From Isoetes taiwanensis (Eukaryota; Streptophyta; Lycopodiopsida; Isoetales; Isoetaceae): a stretch of DNA of 64,000 nucleotides. The stretch is from NCBI GenBank assembly GCA_021234155.1, contig JAJEKV010000114.1, positions 571,654 to 635,653 on the forward strand. The letters are read 5' to 3'. The position numbers and the translations under genes are program-made. Below are positions 1 through 9,742 of the stretch, one piece after another; position 1 is the stretch's first letter, and every line of letters starts with the position of its first letter. The notes under the pieces are model-generated. The model did no database searches. It was not told the DNA's origin and was given only the letters and a program-made list of their open reading frames with translations.

Positions 1-187
1 GTACACCGAAGTTTGTATTCTGCAAGTCTAATCTCTGAAAATTTGGTATGGAAAAGTATTGTTTCATTGTGCATTTCTAAAAATTTGGTTTGACAAAATA
101 TTATTTGATTCTGCATTATAAAACAATTCGCTAATTGTCTTCATTTTGATGATTCAATTGTGTGTTTGGAATTTCAAAAAATGTGAA

Positions 188-357
188 GGGTAAATTTGGA
201 ATATTGACTAAGAACACGAGGGTATTTTTGGAATTTGTAGATTTTAGCTCTCTTAACTAGTTCGTGTAGATAGTTAGGAGGGGTATTTTTGGAATTAACA
301 AAACTTGAGGGGTAAATTTGGAAATCTCATAAACTTCAAGGGTATTTTTGGAATTTT
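188..357 (+). repeat. degenerate short repeats, GGGTATTTTTGGAATT type
   Basis: Five spaced copies of a 15-16 base unit, either GGGTATTTTTGGAATT or GGGTAAATTTGGAA, start near 188, 220, 280, 309 and 339. The spacing is irregular (about 30-60 bases), so this is a cluster of related words rather than a strict tandem array. No gene is seen in 1-600. Related wording (GGGTATTTTTGCATTT) recurs near 10050, so it may be a dispersed transposon-derived motif. Confidence 0.6.
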
Positions 358-602
358 CCCAAAAAATAATTAAATGTATACTGACGTGATGTTGGACCTG
401 CAGACCAATAGGAGACAGGGTTCAAAAAATACCCGAATAAACCCTTTGTCTGTCTGGTCCATTTTTTAAATTGCCAGTATCAGCAAATTGGAAAAGGGAC
501 CTACTTCTTGCATACTTGAGAAGGTGCAAGGGAAAATCTTGTTAATATTAAACAGTAGGAGAAAAAATCCGGTCCATCTCTAAGCAGGCAAGGGTTTTTT
601 TA

Positions 603-1237
603 GTAGTATAGAATAGAATAGAATAGAATAGACATTAACATCCCTTGTGCCCTCAGATCCCTGGACTTGTGTAGCATGGGCGAGCCTTCTGCTGGGTGGG
701 GGGCCCTTGACTCATCTTCATCCGACTCGGTGTCTGATGATGTCGACGACGGCCTGTTGGGCTCCCGCTCCCTAATGCTTACCCCTTTTGTTGATGTTGA
801 CTTGTTTTCCGTCGGGGTTTCTTGGGCACTTCGGGGTTCTTTCCTTTGTCCTCCTTCAATTTCAGTCGCTCCTCCCTCAATCTTTTCCGTTCCTCCTTCT
901 CCGCAATTCTCTTCCTCTTCGCTGCTCTCTTCTTCTTTGCCATTTTCTTTAACTTACGTATCAGCTCCTCTGGCAGTGGCTCCTCCTCCTCCTCCTCCTC
1001 CTCGTCCCCTCCTCCATTGCCCTGATTTTCGGGGTTTTCCTGCTCATCATGGTTTTGGGGATGTTCTTCCTCGTCTTGCTGCTCCTAATCCTCCTCAGCA
1101 TCAGGATTTGGGTTAGGGTTCTCTTCTTGCCTGGCTCGCTCCTGAGCCTCTCTGGCCTTCTGTTGGGCTGCAAGAACCTGGGCGCTGACATAATCATCTG
1201 GTACAACCATTCGAGCGGTTTGTTTGGTGTGGGCCAT
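603..1237 (-). pseudogene. Gag-like protein of a Ty3-type LTR element, histone H3-tail-like N-terminus, broken
   Basis: Read on the minus strand from the ATG at 1237, the protein begins MAHTKQTARMVVPDDYVSAQ. The run TKQTAR equals residues 3-8 of the histone H3 tail. A Glu/Gln/Arg-rich coiled region follows, then a poly-Glu stretch encoded by a TCC/GGA triplet run (about 981-1005 on the plus strand), then a Lys/Arg-rich basic segment. An in-frame TAG at codon 51 (1085-1087) and a frame break near 780 interrupt it; past the break the frame stays open to about 603. It lies about 700 bases downstream of a primer-binding site and LTR on the same strand (1942-3452), which is where gag is expected. 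No protease or polymerase follows. The gag assignment is inferred from position and composition, since no zinc knuckle is seen. Confidence 0.55.
607..631 (+). repeat. ATAGA microsatellite
   Basis: Five adjacent copies of the pentamer ATAGA. It lies just past the end of the recognisable gag-like frame. Confidence 0.8.
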
Positions 1238-1458
1238 GTTTTGAAATATGCTGATCGCCTTCCGAGCACCTAAAAATCGCCTTCTTGGACGGAGAGCAGC
1301 TAGCTGGAGAAGGAAGTGAAAATGAAGAACCCTAAAGGTCTATTTATAGGTCTGGGGAGTTTAGGGTTTGGACCTGCAATTTCATGTCATACCATTCTGT
1401 AAAGCATTAGTGTCTGTTGGATTAATACATTGGGTTCCTTTAGGCAAAAAGTACCCAC

Positions 1459-1728
1459 CACTCACACAGTGCGCGAGAAGCATTCTCAAAAGTTTTGGAA
1501 ATGCCAGGCGCACTCTACGAGGGGTCACACATTTTTTACTCAAATTTTCATTTTATAAGCAGTTTCTTAGTGTTAGGACATATATTCCTAGCTCAAATTC
1601 AAGGTTTAAGCTACTCTGAGCTATCAGATTGCTCTAATTATGCATCTAGCTAGGTCAACATGGGTCCACCACTCACACAGTGCGCGAGAAGCATTCTCAA
1701 AAGTTTTGGAAATGCCTAGTGCGCACTT
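1459..1728 (+). repeat. direct repeat pair in the LTR-element leader
   Basis: A block beginning CACTCACACAGTGCGCGAGA and running through AAGTTTTGGAAATGCC occurs at about 1459-1508 and again at about 1670-1718. Each copy is followed by a degenerate GCGCACT...GAGGGGTCAC tail. Both lie between the gag-like start and the primer-binding site, in the presumed untranslated leader of the minus-strand element. Decayed versions are present near 36065-36350. Confidence 0.75.
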
Positions 1729-1941
1729 TGTGAGGGGTCACTTCCTAATGGCCATACTTTTTCAGGGTTTTCCTATAATTCTTCTTAACTTAGCATTATT
1801 CTACTTGCTGCTCTAAGGATTTGAATTTTTTTTTTTCAAATTTTCGAGGTTCATGCTTGGGTTGCTATTCCCAAGACTAGAAGTCTACTGTTAGTTCTAA
1901 CAGGGAATGGTCAGTGCCCGATCTTGGTCCACCAAGATCAT

Positions 1942-1952
1942 GCTCTGATACC
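1942..1952 (-). other. primer-binding site for initiator tRNA-Met
   Basis: On the minus strand the sequence reads GGTATCAGAGC, 11 of the 12 bases of the usual plant primer site TGGTATCAGAGC. Two bases separate it from the LTR end at 1955. This fixes the element as minus-strand, with its LTR at 1955-3452 being the 5' LTR. Confidence 0.8.
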
Positions 1953-1954
1953 GC

Positions 1955-3452
1955 TGTGACGTCCCCTACTTCTTCTATGATGCTCCCATCGTATCAGAAG
2001 GCGGAGTTCATCCCCCTGGCAGTCAAACTGATAGGGGCTGTCCACCTGACACCAATCCTTGACACTGGATCAATGAGGAAGAATGGATGGGTCATTTGCC
2101 CCGTCTTCCCTTGGGACCGTCCTAGCTGTGGAAGCGTGAGGAAACATAAGCACATGACATCAATATCACAACAGGTCACCTCGAAGGGTGAATACACCAC
2201 AACATAACATATGAATAACAACATCAGTAACATCAACATAAGGGGAATCCTACCCAAGGCTCAGACTCACAGGGGATCGACTGATGGCTTGGGTCTCCAG
2301 AAGTCCATGCAAACAAAATTCATGACAAATGGATTGGGCTGGCATAAGAACATGGCTGTTGGGTAGTCCACTCCATCCGCCCCTCCCGTGCACACTTTGC
2401 AGAGTTGGTTGAAGAGTCTTGGGACTGGACCATAGCCTACCGGGTGCATAGCCAAAGGGGCTACTGCTGGGTTGCATTTCCCTAGTCCCGAAGAGGCAGG
2501 AGGAGAGTCTCCTCCCCTTCAGAGGCATGCATGCCCATCACAGGCAACTAGACGGCCACTGCCCGTATTCGACTTGAACCTCATTAAAGGTGACGCATCA
2601 TCCAAGAGGTGTCGAGCTCATGCCTTGCCCACATGCAGTGGCAAACCATTAAGCCTAGCCAGCTCAGATCCCCGGTAGGCTTTATACACCAGAGGGATCA
2701 ATCAGTGATGGGACAAGTCCCCCTTGTTCCACCGGTCTATCCCCGCCACCCACAACCAGGCGGGCTCTTGTACACGGGCCGCATTAATTGGGAATTAATG
2801 AGGTTATCTAGGATCATATGCTACTGAAGGTTTCAGGGTCTCTACCCCCCTTCCCACATACACAGGAGAGCATAGAATGGAACATCATCATCATTAAGAA
2901 CTGAAATACTGAATAAGATCTAACATATCTTACCTAAACATACAAGGTTAGGTTCTTTTGTTACGGCTGGTGATCTTAGGATCTACAAGGCTGATAGGAC
3001 TGATCTAACATACTAACTCATTATCAGGCTAAGATGCGGCTTTGCACAATAGAATCACAGGTTACCTGATCCTTGACTTGCTCCAGCTCCCCGGATCGCG
3101 TCCATGCCTTCGTTCTTGATGAAGACTGCTGCTCCTGATGAATCTAATGTGCAAAGGCGGCTCAGCGGCGTCTGGCAATGCGGAATGGAAGCTTGCCTTG
3201 GCCAGAATGGCTCAGGGACGCCAAAATGCGAAAGGGGAACTTTTAAGGTTAGGTTAGAAGGGGCCAAATAGGGTATTGCCACTTGGCAAGGGGGGTTTTA
3301 ATTGCATATGTTTAATATACATGCGCAACATACGAGGTTGCCCCCTAGGTGCAACCCTTTATGGCTCTCAAGTACTTGTCGTGGTGACATGTACATGTGA
3401 CGTGGCAGTATAATATACGTATTCGGATCGTATGTTATGTTGGAATGTCACA
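1955..3452 (-). mobile_element. 5' LTR of a Ty3/gypsy-like retrotransposon
   Basis: The segment is bounded by inverted ends TGTGAC...GTCACA, is about 1.5 kb long, and abuts a tRNA-Met primer-binding site on its inner side. TG...CA ends and a CGTCACA border are common in plant Ty3/gypsy LTRs. No second LTR is visible, so the element is truncated to the left (its interior is lost near position 600) and a target-site duplication cannot be checked. No coding content is seen in the LTR. Confidence 0.75.
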
Positions 3453-3667
3453 CTTCAGCATTTTAGATCTCTTATATAGTTCATTCTCTGATATTGGAAT
3501 GTAGGAAGGGCATGCTCAAGCCAAATGCATGTGGCAATTACTTACTTTATATCCATGCTTATGTAAAATGATCTTATGGAGTGGCTAATTCCAGACTTCT
3601 TCCAGATTATTTTGGCAAGTCCTACATGCAATACAAAGCAGCTCATTCGTTGGATTTCCGAGCTAGG

Positions 3668-3822
3668 TTGGATAATGATTTAGAAGCTTACGGAATGGGA
3701 AGCGTTGGGGCTTACTGTAAGGTTAAATACTGATTTAGAAGCTTGCAGAACGGGAAGTGCTGGATCTTACTGTAAGGCTGGATAATGATCTAGAAGCTTG
3801 CAGAATAGGAATTGCTGGATCG
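3668..3822 (+). repeat. 3 x 55 bp tandem repeat
   Basis: Three units, each containing GATTTAGAAGCTT (or GATCTAGAAGCTT) followed by GGAATGGGAA-like and GCTGGATCTTACTGTAAGG-like words, have their GAT..AGAAGCTT core at about 3677, 3732 and 3787. The period is 55 bases with some substitutions. The remainder of 3453-4230 shows no gene; a looser direct repeat (GACTAGGTAATATG.. and GAGTAGGTTACAAATG..) lies at about 3856-4020. Confidence 0.7.
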
Positions 3823-4237
3823 AGTTCTCCATATTGCATAAAGAAGGCCCTTTGAAATAAGGTGACTAGGTAATATGCTAACCTTTTTGTTCATGCACAA
3901 CTCATTGCTCACTAGCAAATAAGTGTAAAGACCTTGAAATATGGTGAGTAGGTTACAAATGTAGAAGGTCTGCTATCCTTTTTCTTCATTCAGAACTTAT
4001 TGCTCACTTGCATAAGCATGTGAAGGTTAAGGCTTCACCTTTTTGCAATAAGAAGAATAGAAACTAAACATTATGTACATGATGTGATTTCCATCAAGGT
4101 TTGCAGCTTGAACAAGTCATGGACCAGGTTTTTACATAGGGATAAGCGCATGCGTGAAGTTTAACATTTGAGGATTTGTCTTTGGAGCCAGCATTGGGTT
4201 TCAAATAATATAAGTAATGCCTGATTTAAATCCTCCT

Positions 4238-4776
4238 TTAGAACATCAAAATTATTAGGAAGCTTATTGGGCTATTTTTTACCATTGTTTGTGTCATAGT
4301 CACGTTGTCAAGATTAAACGATGAGCTTTTCTTTGATCTCTCTGCAGAATAGATTATCTGAGTATTCCCTCCTTCGATTTCCATCATTTTCTGCTGCTTC
4401 AAAAATTCGTTCTCATCTGTGGCTAGCAGCACTAAAGCTTCATCGACCAAAGCAGCTTCAGACGCACACCTTATCAAGCAGTGAACAGGTGATTCTTTAA
4501 CATTTTTTTTCGAGATCTCTGATTTTTGTATGTCCACTTGCAGACTGCCTCAATCCCTTGCAACCAACACTTCCGATAACATTAGGGTTAGAAACTTAGT
4601 TGCTTCAGCTTGATTTTCCTGTAGTGAGCATGAATGGGATGGGTTTGAATAATGAAGCGTGAATCGATTGTGCAGCCTTTTACTTTTAAGTATGAATTTC
4701 TTCCGCTAAAGAGCTTCCACGTTTTTGCATCAGTTGAAAAGCAATGGCGACGAAAGGTTTTGATTGGCTTCAACAT
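4238..4776 (-). pseudogene. unrecognised gene fragment
   Basis: On the minus strand a frame opens at 4776 with a basic, Ser/Phe-containing start (MLKPIKTFRRHCFSTDAKTW), reminiscent of an organelle-targeting peptide. A second open segment ends at 4238 and includes VHCLIRCASEAALVDEALV. The two are linked only through a frame change and an in-frame stop near 4550. The corresponding region in copy 2 (about 38900-39348) has extra indels. I do not recognise a family. The residue composition is protein-like rather than random, so this may be a captured or decayed exon; it lies upstream of the Helitron 3' end at 6311. Confidence 0.3.
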
Positions 4777-6280
4777 GACTCAATTTTCCAACGTCTTTTC
4801 TCTTTTATTGTAGTTCCGGTGTCTGAAACCTGATTTTGTTGCTTGCTTGCAGTCGCTAGAGCCCATATAGCAATGTCCTAGAGCTTCAGCCAGCTAGAGC
4901 TTCAGGTAAAATGCTTTTTGCAACCACATTATCTAGTACATGTAACGATGTTCAATGCAATGGCACAAATGATAATGCATTTGGGAAGAAGATTTTGGGT
5001 TGTCTACTTTCAAATCGATCATCTTCAATCTAGGTGCATTTGAAACAACACATTGAATAGTTCTGAAAGCTTCGTTGTTGGGAACGTAGGTGCTGCACAT
5101 TAGGCCATTGGATATGGAACACTTAATTGCTTGAACTTGTTTGTTGCATACATGCAATGATTTGCTATGATTTAAATTAAAAGTTATTTATTGTTGTTAT
5201 TTAAAAGTTCTACTGAGTCCTAATGGTATACTTTTTATTTACCAAATATCATGAACAGTTGTCGGTTAAGAATCTGTGCCCAGCAGTGATTTTAAACTCA
5301 AAATGTATTATATGCACCAAGATTTTAAAATTTATGCTTATTATTTCTGGCACGATTCTAAGATCATCTTTACTTTTTTTGTCAATTACAAACAATAACT
5401 TTGTAGATTTTTAGCCATCTCATAAGCATGCTTATTTTCTTTCGACCATTAGAGGGATGGTGAGCATACAAGTTCATGTGGAAGGTGCATATTTCTTTCA
5501 CTTTTAATATTTATACAGATGGATATGATTTCGATGGTGAATTAAGATATTCCAGTTTACTTCTCACCTTCCTACATACTTAGTGATCAACTTTTATAGC
5601 CCCCTATTTTCAATTTTGAAATATTTTTTTACAACCTACATACCTAGGTGACCTTTGATCAACATTGACAAGCAGCTTCAACTTCACATACTTATATTGT
5701 GAATATAATTTCATGCATGACAATGCGACGTCACATAAATATCATCTCACAGGCCGACCACTTCAGAATTATGAAGAGTCCATCCTTGCATAGTTTTTTA
5801 GGGTTTCTTCGTCTCATACTTTTCTTAACGACGGAACTAAAATGATGATTCATCATTTCGGTCTTCACTGCTAGATCATGTCCTTGCATAATTCGTATCA
5901 TACAAACTTCTTCACAGCCTATGTTATCTTAGACAATCACATTTTAACACCATATAATGTGCCTTGCAACATGGAAATAGTTGTAGCCATATTGAGAACA
6001 AATACATATTTATAAAAATCCATTGACTATACTGATTGTTCCATTCAAGAGTGTTAGTTTATACTTCTATTTCACTTGCTTCGTCTACATCCTGTAGGGC
6101 TCAAGGTCACATTAAGTTGAAGATTTCTATATCAAAATTTTATCCAATCTAGCAAAATTAAATTCATCTCACCACTAATCATCTCACAGCAGTTGTAGAT
6201 CGATCTCCAACCATGAAAATAATTGCAACATTTCCTAGCCAACAACCAAACAACCACCCCTCCCCTTCAAATCGTTACTA

Positions 6281-6312
6281 AACCCCGGCAACGCCGGGCA
6301 CCATAACTAGTT
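6281..6312 (+). mobile_element. Helitron 3' terminus
   Basis: A perfect 6 bp stem with 3-base loop, CCCGGC-AAC-GCCGGG (6285-6299), is followed 12 bases later by CTAG (6308-6311) and a T. A GC-rich hairpin about 10-12 bases before a CTRR end, inserted ahead of T, is the hallmark of plant Helitron 3' ends. The 5' end (A|TC..) cannot be fixed by eye. One candidate is ATCTCTTATATAG near 3467. No Rep/helicase coding is seen, so the element would be non-autonomous. Confidence 0.65.
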
Positions 6313-6518
6313 TATTTTTAAGATGCATGTATTTATCAGAAGTTTTAATAAATGAAGAAATTAGCTTGGAGATAAAGTAGTCATTTTTACTCTACAAACT
6401 GAATCCAACAAAGGACTAGTTTGAAGTTACTTTGTAGCTGTCCACGTGGAGGAGTGTGATGGTATGCCGTGGTAGTTGAATGAGGAGAAAATACATTCCA
6501 ATGACACATTCCAATGAC

Positions 6519-6671
6519 AATCTATTAACCACGATTCCACTTTCTCTTAAGCTTGTTTGTAAAATTGGGTCTAGCAAGAGGTTGTTGACTAAGGAGCAAA
6601 TACATCTCTCTAACAACCTATTAACCACAATTTCCACTTTCTTTTAAGCTGTTTTATAAAATGGTCTAGCC
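6519..6671 (+). repeat. imperfect direct repeat, about 55 bp
   Basis: CTATTAACCACGATTCCACT... through GGGTCTAGC (about 6522-6574) is repeated as CTATTAACCACAATTTCCAC... through TGGTCTAGC (about 6618-6670). The pair lies in the non-coding region just before the PPR gene and is kept in copy 2 (about 41055-41204). Confidence 0.7.
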
Positions 6672-6684
6672 ACTGGACCCTTTA

Positions 6685-6890
6685 CAATGGTTTTGGAGCA
6701 ATATATTTATGTAATTGCGAATTTACAAAATTCCTAAGTAAGGACTTTAAGCCAATGGTTTTGGAGCAATATATTTATATAATTGCGGATTTACAAAATT
6801 CCTAAGTAAGAACTTTAAGCCAATGGTTTTGGAGCAATATATTTATATTTATGTATAAATTGCTAATTTACAAAATTCCTACGCAAGTAA
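6685..6890 (+). repeat. 3 x 68 bp tandem repeat upstream of the PPR gene
   Basis: Three units begin CAATGGTTTTGGAGCAATAT at 6685, 6753 and 6821. Each continues through an ATTTACAAAATTCCTA core; the first two end AAGGACTTTAAG or AAGAACTTTAAG. The third carries a small TATTTATG insertion. The array ends about 160 bases before the PPR start codon and is followed by a short GATA run. It is retained in copy 2 at 41221. Confidence 0.85.
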
Positions 6891-7049
6891 CTGGGGTATA
6901 GATCGATAGATAGATAGTAAATGTTGGTGGCGCCATGAATTTCTTGTCTAAAATTTTGCCGAAATTTTAAAGCAAATTAATTTTCTGAGGAGCGGATGAT
7001 ACTGATTAGGAAGAAAATGTAGGACGCCATAGCCAGAAGGAAACGAACT

Positions 7050-8834
7050 ATGGAGAATTGCTCTCTTCTTATGGGAGCTATACCAGAATTCAATCCTCAC
7101 ATGCGCGCCTCTCATGCTCCTAGCACACCAAACAGGTTACAATATGCAGATTTAATCCGGCACTGCGGCAATCACAAGGCCTTCATGAGGGGTAAAACGC
7201 TACATATGCACCTTCTGGCAAACAAACTGGAGCGAGACAGGTATCTGGCTAACCTTCTCATAGAGATGTATGGAAAATGCAGTGCTTTGGAGAGTGCATG
7301 CACTGTTTTTTGTGCCTTACATCAACCCAACCTTTTCTCGTTTAATCTCATGCTTGCAGCATATGGCCGGTGTGGCGATTTGGAGGGTGCTCGGGGTTTG
7401 TTTGACAATATGGTTTGGCGTGATTTGATCTCTTGGAATGCTATGCTTGCTGCATATGCTCAGAATGGGCAGGGCATGGATGCCATTATCTTCTTTCAGA
7501 AAATGCAGCAGCAAGGGCTTAGCCTAGACAAATTCAGTTTTGGAGCCGTGCTTGATGCTTGCGCTGGAGAAAGGAGCATAATCCAAGGTAGGAAAATTCA
7601 TACCTTCATTCTTTTAACAGGATTTGAAGTAGATGTTTCTTTAGGTACTGCCCTCATCAATTTTTATGGTAAATGTGGTTGCGTACATGAAGCTAAAATT
7701 ATATTTGATACTTTACCAAATCATAATATAGTTTCCTGGACTGCCATGATAGTGGGATTTGTTCAGAATGGGTTTGGTAATGAGGCCCTGAAACTCTTTC
7801 AACATATGCAGATGCTAGGAGAGGCTCCAGATATGTTCACATACTCTGCAGTACTAGATGCTTGTGCTTGTGTAGTGGATCTGGATGCAGGAAGGCGAAC
7901 ACATAATCTCATTTTGCATGAGGGATTGGGATTGAATATTGCTATTGGGAATGCACTTATTCATATGTATGGGAAGTGTGGAAGTATAAAAGACGCAAGG
8001 GCGGTGTTCGATGCAATGCCTCAGCGCGATGTCATATCGTGGACCTCTATCCTCACAGCATGTTCCCAAGGTGAGCATGCTAAAGAAGCTCTCCAACTAT
8101 ACAAGGAAATGCAGTTTGTGGAGACAAAACCAAATAAAGTTACATATGTTGCAGCCCTTGTTGCATGTGCTTCATTAGGAGCCTTAGAACAAGGCAAAAA
8201 AATTCACAACCAAATTGCTTATGATAAGTTTGAGGCAGACGAGATTATTGGCAATGCCTTGATTGATATGTATGGCAAATGTGGCAACCTGCATGATGCA
8301 CAGAAAATGTTTGATAAAATGCTTTACCATGATGTCATTTCTTGGACTGCCATTCTTGCAGCATATGCACAGAATGGGGATGGTAATAATGCTGTCCACC
8401 TATTCCAGCAAATGCACCTGGAAGGCGTGATAGCAAACAAGGTCACATTTCTAATATTTCTTTCAGCATGCAGTCATGGGGGAAAGTTCATTGAGGGCTG
8501 TCATCATTTTCTTTCCTCGAGTACAGAGTATACATTGGCATCTTCCCCAGAGCTTCAACGTTGTGTACTAGACCTGCTTGGGCGTGTTGGTAAATTAGAT
8601 GAAGCAGAAGATATTATCAGAAGTATGCCTTTTGAGCCAGTTGTTATTTCTTGGATTACCTTGCTTGCTGCCAGCAAAGTCCATGGGGATCTGCAACGTG
8701 GGCAACGTATTGCGGAGTATGTACATAGACTTGACCCAGAGAATGCAGCATCTTATCTTCTCCTAGCGAACATATATGCCCTTGTTGAATATAAAGACTG
8801 GTCAGAAGGGTTAGGCAGCATTGTCTTTGATTGA
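7050..8834 (+). CDS. PLS-type pentatricopeptide repeat protein, E-motif end truncated
   Basis: A single uninterrupted frame of 594 codons. Tandem PPR motifs run from about residue 30 to 545, alternating P, L and S types; diagnostic strings include LIEMYGKCSALESA, WNAMLAAYAQNG, LIHMYGKCGSIKDARAVF and VISWTAILAAYAQNG. The last part (about 505-580) matches the E1 motif (WITLLAASKVHGDL...LLLANIYA), then the protein ends GLGSIVFD instead of continuing into E2/E+/DYW. PLS proteins bind organelle RNA and usually specify C-to-U editing sites. Without a DYW domain this one would need a partner deaminase or act otherwise. No clear targeting peptide is visible. The start chosen is the first ATG of the open frame. 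The intronless structure is usual for the family. Copy 2 carries a frameshifted version at 41585. Confidence 0.9.
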   Translation: MENCSLLMGAIPEFNPHMRASHAPSTPNRLQYADLIRHCGNHKAFMRGKTLHMHLLANKLERDRYLANLLIEMYGKCSALESACTVFCALHQPNLFSFNLMLAAYGRCGDLEGARGLFDNMVWRDLISWNAMLAAYAQNGQGMDAIIFFQKMQQQGLSLDKFSFGAVLDACAGERSIIQGRKIHTFILLTGFEVDVSLGTALINFYGKCGCVHEAKIIFDTLPNHNIVSWTAMIVGFVQNGFGNEALKLFQHMQMLGEAPDMFTYSAVLDACACVVDLDAGRRTHNLILHEGLGLNIAIGNALIHMYGKCGSIKDARAVFDAMPQRDVISWTSILTACSQGEHAKEALQLYKEMQFVETKPNKVTYVAALVACASLGALEQGKKIHNQIAYDKFEADEIIGNALIDMYGKCGNLHDAQKMFDKMLYHDVISWTAILAAYAQNGDGNNAVHLFQQMHLEGVIANKVTFLIFLSACSHGGKFIEGCHHFLSSSTEYTLASSPELQRCVLDLLGRVGKLDEAEDIIRSMPFEPVVISWITLLAASKVHGDLQRGQRIAEYVHRLDPENAASYLLLANIYALVEYKDWSEGLGSIVFD

Positions 8835-9538
8835 ACATGTTCTATATTCACTTTAGGATCCTCTTATATATGCTGGCATTTGTGGAATCAACTCTGAATA
8901 AGACCGGGGTAGAGTTGCTGATCTAGAGCTCATTTGTCTATCAGTATCTTGCTTGCAGCTTAATGGGGTGAATATTGCTTTTCGTGCTCATCCGTAGCTT
9001 AAGGATGCCTCTCATCTTAGTTTCTTTTGGTATGCCAGCATTCAATCCGGGCTGATCCTCCTTGATGCAGAAAAGAAGATCGTACCATATGCAATGGCTG
9101 TGTATTCAGCAAAGTTGCCTATCAGAGTTACAACAAGAGTCACACCAATTGAAGGAATTTAGGAGGCGCCATCATGTAAGCGTTAAAGCAAATGAGTTAT
9201 ATAATTGCCAGACTAATTATCAGCGAGGACATGATCCAAGATGTTTCGCCTCAAGGGGGAGCGGCCATTCATTGTTACAATTGAAAACCTGGTCCCTAAT
9301 CATATGCTTCAGGAAAAGTTGGCAGCATATTTCCTTTCTCATTTTCCAACTGTCATGTCAGGTTACCAATTTCATATTTATAAAAATTATCATCCATAAC
9401 GAAGTATAAGTTTTTGTTTGATGGATATGGTAAAACTTCTAATTCAAGGGAGGAGATAAGAAATGTCAAGTGATGAGGAAGTTAACTCGGGTTCGACTTA
9501 AAGGCTTTTGTACGTGGATAATGCGATGGTTCTAAGTA
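8835..9538 (+). other. PPR 3' flank, no recognised gene
   Basis: This 0.7 kb follows the PPR stop codon and is well kept in copy 2. A plus-strand frame at 9062-9409 is open but unlike any family I know. Another frame (about 9064-9165, DAEKKIVPYAMAVYSAKLP) reads more naturally but stops after about 33 codons. It could hold decayed 3' sequence of a longer PPR gene, but no HSEKLA or CDYW-type motif can be found to support that. Confidence 0.4.
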
Positions 9539-9707
9539 CTCCCTATTTGGGTTTATTTTCCATGGAAACCCTTCCGGCTTTCATTAAAACTAGGAAGTTT
9601 CCATGGAAAATAGAAGGGTTTCCAAACCCTTCCTGGTTTTAATGGAAAATTGGAAGGGTTTCCAATTTGAAAATCGGAAGGGTTTCCTCGGAAAATGGGA
9701 AGGGTTT

Positions 9708-9742
<35 letters not shown>

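Noticed and set aside
667-1116. 149-codon plus-strand Pro/Ser-rich frame
   Set aside because: It is the antisense of the acidic, basic-rich gag-like frame; poly-Pro comes from the poly-Glu triplet run.
7317-8399. Minus-strand frames inside the PPR gene
   Set aside because: Shadows of the strong sense coding frame.
9062-9409. Possible DYW or E+ domain downstream of the PPR gene
   Set aside because: No HSEKLA, CxDCH or DYW motif could be found in any frame.
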